A stretch of DNA of 16,909 bases. Origin: CAKSEI01 sp964403505 (GTDB taxonomy: Bacteria; Bacillota; Clostridia; Oscillospirales; CAG-272). The position numbers and the translations under genes are program-made. Below the pieces are notes generated by a model. The model was not told where the DNA came from, did not search any database, and was given only the letters and a program-made list of their open reading frames with translations. Positions 12,298-16,909 of this stretch are shown here, piece by piece. Location of the stretch: contig CAYOFP010000028.1 in assembly GCA_964403505.1 (NCBI GenBank), positions 1-16,909 on the forward strand, in the 5' to 3' direction. Within the stretch, counting starts at the first letter, position 1; every line of letters starts with the position of its first letter.

Positions 12298-14747
12298 TAT
12301 TCCGCCTCATCCTTCTTATTGAGTGACATTTCCATATATTCCTGCTTTGATATGCGTATTTCACGGGGTTTTGAACCGTCAGGCGGACCGACCCAGCCGT
12401 GCGACTCCATCTGATCGATCAGCTTCGCCGCCTTGCCGTAGCCCACCGACATTCTGCGCTGTAAATATGAGGTCGATGCTTTGCCCGCCTCGACTACGAC
12501 CCCGAGCGCCTCGAGCAGACGGGGATCGTCCTCGCCCGCATCGTCGCCGTCGCCGCCGGATTTCTTGCCGGTGCCGCAGCGTTCCGCCTCTTTTTCGATC
12601 GTGTCGACCACGCTCTGATCATACTCGGCGTCTCCCGCCTGCCTTTTTATGAATTCAACGACAGAATCCACCTCGCCGTCTGAAACGAACGAGCCCTGCA
12701 CACGGATCGGCTTGGTACTGCCGACGGGAGCGAAGAGCATATCACCGCGTCCGATCAGCTTTTCTGCGCCGCCGATATCGAGTATAGTTCTCGAGTCGAT
12801 CTGGCTCGCCACGGTAAAGGCGATACGGGACGGGATATTTGCTTTGATCAGACCCGTGATAACATCAACAGACGGACGCTGTGTACCGATAATCAGGTGC
12901 ATGCCTGCCGCACGTGCCTTCTGCGCCAGACGGCAGATCGAGTTTTCGACGTCGTCGGGTGCGGTCATCATAAGGTCGGCGAGCTCGTCGATAATTATGA
13001 CGATATGGGGCAGAAACTCCCGCTCGGGATCGTCCTTTGTCATTTCGTTATATCCGCCGATATCACGCACACCGACATCCTCGATCAACTCAAAACGGCG
13101 CTCCATCTCGATACACGCCCAATTCAGCGTGCCTGCCGCCTTTTTCGGGTGAGATACCACGGGTACGAGCAGGTGGGGAAGACCGTTATATACGTTTAAC
13201 TCGACCTTTTTCGGGTCGATGAGGATCAGCCTGACTTCATCGGGCGTGGCACGGTACAAAAGGGACATGACGATACTGTTGATACATACCGATTTACCCA
13301 TGCCGGTCGCACCTGCGATGAGCAGATGCGGCATTTTAGCGATATCGAAAAATCTCGGTTCGCCTGCGACGTCCATACCGAGTGCTGCGGTCAGCTTGCT
13401 CTTTGCGCTTTTAAATTCATCACGCTCGATCAGCTCACGCAGATATACGGTATTGACATTTTTATTCGGCACTTCTATGCCGATCGCACTCTTTCCGGGG
13501 ATGGGCGCTTCGATCCGCACGCCCTCTGTCGCAAGAGAAAGGGAGATATCGTCCACGAGGTTCGCCACACTTCTGACACGCACGCCCTCCTCGGGCACGA
13601 GCTCGTATCTCGTGACGGTAGGACCGCGGGATATATTCGATATATGGGTATTTACCTTGAACGAAGCAAGGGTCTTTACCAACTTTATGGCGTTTGCCGC
13701 TGCCTCTTCCTTGCCGGCTGAGGCATTTCGCACTCCGGGATTTTTGAGTAAGGATAAGGGCGGGAGAATGTATTTTTTCGGCTCTTTTTTATCCGGCTTT
13801 TTTTCCTCATCCGATGCTGCGAGCTCTTCACGCTCGAGCTCGAGCGCCGGCTCTTCGGCAGGCTCGTCCTCATTATCAAAAATGCGGTCGAGGTCTATTT
13901 TTCCCGAGCCCGCATCGCCCGTGCGATTCACCTTTTCCTCTGTATTTTCTTCTTTTGTCCCGTCTTTTTCAGGCAGGGGCATATCCTTCGCTTTTGCGTT
14001 GATCTCTTTTATTATTTTTTCGTTTTCGTGGATGATATCATCCACAGGCTCTTCATCCTCTTGCAAAGTATCTATCTTGTTTTTACGCTGACGGGCACCC
14101 TTTTCAGGTTCGCTGACCGTGAAGCGGAATTTCTGACGGGGCTCTTCATTTTCTCTTGCCCGTTTTATCTCCTCGTGCTTTTTCTTCGTCGTAAAGCGTA
14201 TCCATACCCAAAGAGTATGCGGCGTGATATCAAACAAGAGACAGCCGAACAGCACGATACAGGCAAATCCGATAATGCGCGTGATGATCACGCCGCAGCT
14301 CTTGCATAAAAGCGAGCCTGCCATGCCGCCGATCGCACCGCCGCCGCTTTTCTGCGTGCCTGCGGTAAAAAGCTCGATGATATTCAGACTTTGGGCATAA
14401 TCCGAGAAGGAATGTATCACCACGCAGAGCATCAAAAGGCAGATGCCGGAATAGATCGCCTTAGGAACGATGCTTCCCTCGATACGCCTGAAATATACTG
14501 CAACCACCACGAGAAGGATGGGCAGGAGATAAGCAGGCCATGAGCATAGACCGAACAGCAGATTTGATATAAAAGCGCCGAGCACCGCAGTATTGTCGGG
14601 CAGTAAGAGACATACCTCAAAAAGCAGCGCCAGAACGATCAGCAGAAAAGGAATACACTGATACAGTATGCTGTCTCTGTGCTCGGGAACGGGAGCTGGG
14701 CTTTTTTTATTTCTCTGTGAAGATTTTTTTGTTTTTTTACTTGCCAT
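12297..14747 (-). CDS. FtsK/SpoIIIE DNA translocase
   Basis: The 816-residue protein pumps double-stranded DNA through the closing septum at division or sporulation. It has a basic start, four membrane segments within about 28-175, a charged Glu/Lys-rich linker (about 185-325), then the motor. In the motor, Walker A is GATGMGKS (479-486), ILIDPKKVEL lies near 508-517, Walker B is HIVIIIDELAD (581-591) and GTQRPSVDVITG follows at 621. A winged-helix gamma domain at about 740-800 (LLQRRM-like YLQRRMSVGYGKAAKLIDQM) recognises polar DNA sequences in homologues. The short linker is like SpoIIIE/SftA-type proteins rather than E. coli FtsK. The start is one base after uppP; the stop shares one base with the kinase. 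Whether it acts mainly in vegetative division or in sporulation cannot be told from this sequence. Confidence 0.96.
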   Translation of the reverse strand: MASKKTKKSSQRNKKSPAPVPEHRDSILYQCIPFLLIVLALLFEVCLLLPDNTAVLGAFISNLLFGLCSWPAYLLPILLVVVAVYFRRIEGSIVPKAIYSGICLLMLCVVIHSFSDYAQSLNIIELFTAGTQKSGGGAIGGMAGSLLCKSCGVIITRIIGFACIVLFGCLLFDITPHTLWVWIRFTTKKKHEEIKRARENEEPRQKFRFTVSEPEKGARQRKNKIDTLQEDEEPVDDIIHENEKIIKEINAKAKDMPLPEKDGTKEENTEEKVNRTGDAGSGKIDLDRIFDNEDEPAEEPALELEREELAASDEEKKPDKKEPKKYILPPLSLLKNPGVRNASAGKEEAAANAIKLVKTLASFKVNTHISNISRGPTVTRYELVPEEGVRVRSVANLVDDISLSLATEGVRIEAPIPGKSAIGIEVPNKNVNTVYLRELIERDEFKSAKSKLTAALGMDVAGEPRFFDIAKMPHLLIAGATGMGKSVCINSIVMSLLYRATPDEVRLILIDPKKVELNVYNGLPHLLVPVVSHPKKAAGTLNWACIEMERRFELIEDVGVRDIGGYNEMTKDDPEREFLPHIVIIIDELADLMMTAPDDVENSICRLAQKARAAGMHLIIGTQRPSVDVITGLIKANIPSRIAFTVASQIDSRTILDIGGAEKLIGRGDMLFAPVGSTKPIRVQGSFVSDGEVDSVVEFIKRQAGDAEYDQSVVDTIEKEAERCGTGKKSGGDGDDAGEDDPRLLEALGVVVEAGKASTSYLQRRMSVGYGKAAKLIDQMESHGWVGPPDGSKPREIRISKQEYMEMSLNKKDEAE

Positions 14748-14748
14748 T

Positions 14749-15585
14749 TTAATTCCTGATAAAACTGTATATGAGTATCACTGCGCCGACTGCGAAGCAG
14801 TAATAGGAAAATACTCTGAAGTTACCTTTTTTCGATATGTATTTTAAGAGATTCATCGCACCGACGCCGACTGCCGCCGCCACTACCATGCCGACGAGGT
14901 AGACGCCGATCTCTGCCGCACTCGTCGCCTGCTCAAAGAGATCCGGCACCTCAAATACGCTTGCGCCGAGGATCGCAGGGATAGAGAGAATAAAGGAGAA
15001 TCTGACGGCGCTCTCTCTGTCGTAGCCGTTGATAAGACCGCCCGTTATCGTTGAGCCGCTGCGTGACAGACCCGGCAGCACCGCACACATCTGGCAAAGG
15101 CCGACGGCAAGCGCATTGTACCATTTTCCGTCCTCTGCCCTGATATTTCCCCGTGCGAATTTGTCCGAGAAAAAGAGCAGGATGCCGTTGATAAGGAGGA
15201 TAACCGATATCGCTCTCAGGCTCGACGACAGTCCCTCGACGTATTCATCGAGACCGAGCAGCTTGACTGCGATCAGCGGCAGTGTCGCCACGATGACATA
15301 GATAAGAAATCTCTCATCGCCGTTGATTTCCTTCGTCCTGCCGCAGGCCACTTTTTTTATCAGGGTAAAGAAGGCCTTTATCAGTGCCCATATCTCCTGA
15401 TAATAAACGATAAACACTGCGATCAGCGTCCCGAGATGCAAAAGCAGGTCGAACGCGACAATATCCTCTCCCGAGTCAAGACCGAAAAGTATATTGAATA
15501 TCGCAAGATGCCCTGAGCTCGACACCGGCAGAAACTCCGTGATGCCCTGAATGATACCAAGTATTATTGAATGTAAAAGATCCAT
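14749..15585 (-). CDS. uppP: Undecaprenyl-diphosphatase UppP (BacA)
   Basis: The 278-residue membrane enzyme removes one phosphate from undecaprenyl diphosphate, recycling the lipid carrier for peptidoglycan and wall polymers; its overproduction gives bacitracin resistance in other bacteria. The two active-site regions are clear: GIIQGITEFLPVSSSGHL (10-27, with Gln13/Glu17) and PGLSRSGST (171-179, with Arg174). About eight membrane segments and the length fit the family. AGAGGCGG stands just before the ATG. It is the first gene of the nine-gene leftward run, with a sigma-A-type promoter 42 bases upstream and azlC divergent. One base separates its stop from the ftsK start. Confidence 0.97.
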   Translation of the reverse strand: MDLLHSIILGIIQGITEFLPVSSSGHLAIFNILFGLDSGEDIVAFDLLLHLGTLIAVFIVYYQEIWALIKAFFTLIKKVACGRTKEINGDERFLIYVIVATLPLIAVKLLGLDEYVEGLSSSLRAISVILLINGILLFFSDKFARGNIRAEDGKWYNALAVGLCQMCAVLPGLSRSGSTITGGLINGYDRESAVRFSFILSIPAILGASVFEVPDLFEQATSAAEIGVYLVGMVVAAAVGVGAMNLLKYISKKGNFRVFSYYCFAVGAVILIYSFIRN

Positions 15586-15610
15586 ATTAACCGCCTCTTA
15601 TAAATAATCA

Positions 15611-15622
15611 TATGTATACATA
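15611..15622. promoter_or_regulatory. 12-bp perfect palindrome at the uppP operon start
   Basis: TATGTATACATA reads the same on both strands. It lies at the expected transcription start (near 15620) of the uppP run, so it could be an operator. No regulator gene is adjacent, and AT-rich palindromes arise easily by chance. Confidence 0.25.
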
Positions 15623-15626
15623 ATAA

Positions 15627-15655
15627 ATTATAGCATATTTACCATTGAAATGCAA
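15627..15655 (-). promoter_or_regulatory. Promoter of the uppP-trkH gene run
   Basis: On the minus strand: TTGCAT (15650-15655), 17 bases, TATAAT (15627-15632), with a start near 15620 and a leader of about 35 bases. The next eight genes show no intergenic gap longer than 19 bases, so this may drive all nine. Confidence 0.65.
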
Positions 15656-15671
15656 TATTTCACACATATTC

Positions 15672-15700
15672 TTTACATGTGAGGATTTTTGTATTATAAT
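15672..15700 (+). promoter_or_regulatory. Promoter of azlCD, very close to the start codon
   Basis: TTTACA (15672-15677), 17 bases, TATAAT (15695-15700). The start of transcription would fall near 15707, inside or at the ribosome site GAGGTGAT (15705-15712). CACAT (15663-15667) and ATGTG (15677-15681) form an inverted pair over the -35, a possible regulator site. No T-box or other leader RNA fits in the space. Confidence 0.55.
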
Positions 15701-15716
15701 ATCTGAGGTGATGAAA

Positions 15717-16448
15717 ATGAAGGAAGAAAAAAACAGCCGCACGGCGGCATACATAGCAGGAGTGCGGGACGGAACGCCCATCGCGCTCGGATATTTTGCC
15801 GTGGCGTTTTCGCTCGGCATCACGGCGAGAAACGCAGGTCTCGGCGCATTTCAGGCTTTTCTCACGACCGCCCTCACAAATGCATCGGCAGGCGGTTATG
15901 CGGCGTTCACCCTCATGGGCGCAAATGCCGCATATCTCGAGATGGCGATCATGACCTTTGTGGTAAACGCACGTTACCTGCTCATGAGCTGTGCTCTTTC
16001 CCAGAAATTCTCGCCGGAGACGTCCATGCTCCACCGTCTGCTCGTCGCCTTTGAGGTAACGGATGAGATCTTCGGCATTACGATAGCAAGGAAAGGGTTC
16101 GTCGAGCCTTTCTATAACTACGGCGCAATGACCGTCGCCATCCCCGGATGGGCGCTCGGCACGGCGTTAGGCGTTATCGCGGGAAATCTGATGCCGTCCC
16201 GTGCAGTCAGCGCACTCAGCGTAGCGCTTTTCGGCATGTTCTTGGCGGTCATCATACCGCCGGCAAGAAAAGACAGAGCGGTTCTGATACTCGTGCCTAT
16301 ATGCTTTGCGCTCAGCCTCGCCGGGAGTAAGCTGCCTTATATCTGTGATATCTCCTCCGGCACGAGGACGATCATCCTCACGGTCGCAATATCTGCGCTC
16401 GCCGCACTGATATTCCCAAGAGAAGAGGAGGAAAACGATGCAGCATAA
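15717..16448 (+). CDS. azlC: AzlC family branched-chain amino acid export permease
   Basis: The 243-residue membrane protein has the AzlC family layout of about seven segments, including GTPIALGYFAVAFSLGI and FLTTALTNASAGGYAAF, then FVVNARYLLMS. AzlC with its small partner AzlD exports branched-chain amino acids or analogues; in Bacillus subtilis the pair gives 4-azaleucine resistance. I choose the ATG at 15717, four bases after GAGGTGAT, a near-perfect match to the 16S anti-Shine-Dalgarno; an ATG at 15711 lies within that site, and longer in-frame extensions to 15645 would cross the promoter. Its end overlaps azlD by 11 bases. It is divergent from uppP across a 131-base gap holding both promoters. 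Confidence 0.93.
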   Translation: MKEEKNSRTAAYIAGVRDGTPIALGYFAVAFSLGITARNAGLGAFQAFLTTALTNASAGGYAAFTLMGANAAYLEMAIMTFVVNARYLLMSCALSQKFSPETSMLHRLLVAFEVTDEIFGITIARKGFVEPFYNYGAMTVAIPGWALGTALGVIAGNLMPSRAVSALSVALFGMFLAVIIPPARKDRAVLILVPICFALSLAGSKLPYICDISSGTRTIILTVAISALAALIFPREEEENDAA

Positions 16449-16749
16449 TGTATATATCTATATCGCAATAACGGCGCTCGTCACATTCGCCGTCCGGGCT
16501 CTGCCCCTTACGCTTATAAGACGGCAGATAAAAAACAGATTCCTGCGCTCGTTTCTTTACTATGTGCCCTATGTCACACTGTCGGTGATGACATTCCCGG
16601 CAATTATTGAAGCGACGCAATCTCCCATAGCAGGCGGATGCGCACTCGCGGTCGGAATTGCCTGCGCATGGTTCGGGCTCGACCTCTTCAAGGTCGCCGT
16701 CTCCTGCTGCTCGGTAGTCTTTCTGCTCGAGCTGATATTGATCAGATAG
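16438..16749 (+). CDS. azlD: AzlD family small partner of the branched-chain amino acid exporter
   Basis: The 103-residue protein has about four membrane segments and the AzlD signature region ITALVTFAVRALPLTL, followed by LRSFLYYVPYVTLSVMTFPA. It is the obligate small partner of AzlC in the exporter. GAGGAGG stands about seven bases before the ATG within the end of azlC, and the 11-base overlap implies coupled translation. Length and order are typical. A palindromic repeat begins four bases after the stop; it is the only possible terminator. Confidence 0.92.
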   Translation: MQHNVYIYIAITALVTFAVRALPLTLIRRQIKNRFLRSFLYYVPYVTLSVMTFPAIIEATQSPIAGGCALAVGIACAWFGLDLFKVAVSCCSVVFLLELILIR

Positions 16750-16752
16750 ATC

Positions 16753-16800
16753 GCAGGGGAACTTTTGTAAAGGTTCCCCTGCACCCCTCAAAACTTTTAT
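16753..16800. repeat. REP-like palindrome after azlD, possible weak terminator
   Basis: GCAGGGGAAC (16753-16762) pairs perfectly with GTTCCCCTGC (16773-16782); the stem can extend inward (CTTT/AAAG) past one bulged G. CACCCCTCAAAACTTTTA follows. The layout resembles the 2533-2558 hairpin and repeats I recall from gut clostridia. The T-run after the stem is short and delayed, so termination may be weak. Confidence 0.5.
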
Positions 16801-16836
16801 TGGGGAAGATTATCGGCGACAGAGATATAATTGTAT

Positions 16837-16909
16837 CAAAAAACGGTATCGTTCTGATATGCACCCCAAAAGTTAGACACTTATGGGGTGTATATTTATA
16901 TGGGAAAAA
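16837..16909 (+). mobile_element. Left end of an IS3-like insertion sequence (partial)
   Basis: Bases 16837-16879 match 29-69 in inverted orientation. GCACCCCAAAAGTTAGACAC (16861-16880) looks like the left terminal repeat of an IS3-family element. It is followed by GGGGTG (16884-16889) and an ATG at 16900. The element continues beyond the window. Family by memory; the outer boundary (16837 or about 16859) is uncertain. Confidence 0.55.
16900..16909 (+). CDS. Probable start of an IS3-type OrfA (cut by window end)
   Basis: Only ATG GGA AAA plus one base are visible (MGK...). The position just inside a terminal repeat, with GGGGTG ten bases upstream, is where the first transposase frame of IS3-like elements begins. 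Nothing more can be said from three codons. Confidence 0.35.

Noticed and set aside
13219..14091. 290-codon plus-strand frame opposite ftsK
   Set aside because: Ser/Arg/Phe-rich composition with no motif, lying wholly within the confirmed FtsK motor and linker. Shadow frame.
15645..15716. N-terminal extension of AzlC
   Set aside because: It would run through the TTTACA/TATAAT promoter and lacks a ribosome site; the family's usual start fits 15717.
15586..15716. T-box or amino-acid riboswitch upstream of azlC
   Set aside because: The space between promoter and start codon is about 10 bases, too short for any leader RNA.

Overview
The window looks like a chromosomal stretch of a gut-type clostridium (Bacillota, Clostridia; Oscillospiraceae/Ruminococcaceae-like). 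This is inferred from strong AGGAGG-type ribosome binding sites, AT-rich intergenic regions around balanced-GC genes, a lysozyme with S-layer homology (SLH) repeats, azlCD, and palindromic intergenic repeats of a kind I associate with that group. I cannot name a species. No rRNA, tRNA, CRISPR array or phage module was seen.

Layout. Bases 1 to about 69 and about 16837 to the end carry matching, inverted IS3-like ends, so the window is bounded by insertion sequences. Rightward on the left side are a secreted GH25 lysozyme with three SLH repeats and an MgtC-type membrane protein, closed by a 17-bp perfect-stem terminator. Next, leftward, are a YfcE-type phosphoesterase and a two-TM protein of unknown function. 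Divergent from these is a compact rightward cluster of three small uncharacterised proteins (3572-4492). Between that cluster and trkH lies an unlisted 42-codon gene on the minus strand (4661-4789) with its own promoter and terminator, followed by another strong minus-strand promoter that points antisense into the three-gene cluster.

From 15585 down to 4991, nine leftward genes are packed with 1-19 bp gaps or short overlaps: uppP, ftsK/spoIIIE, a tmk-like kinase, a DJ-1/PfpI protein, 5-formyltetrahydrofolate cyclo-ligase, a CPBP-family membrane protein lacking two key histidines, mltG, trkA and trkH. One sigma-A-type promoter at 15627-15655 fits the whole run. The set joins lipid-carrier recycling, chromosome pumping, glycan-strand termination, nucleotide and folate housekeeping, and potassium uptake. 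Divergent from uppP is azlCD, a branched-chain amino acid exporter pair, followed by a palindromic repeat and the right-hand insertion sequence.

Most of the window is ordinary core genome. The parts most worth a second look are the 3572-4492 cluster, the acidic 42-residue peptide gene and the antisense promoter beside it, the apparently non-catalytic CPBP protein, the divergent thymidylate-kinase-like protein, and the repeat that encodes the tail of the 2545-3060 protein. I do not see convincing evidence for a wholly new multi-gene system.
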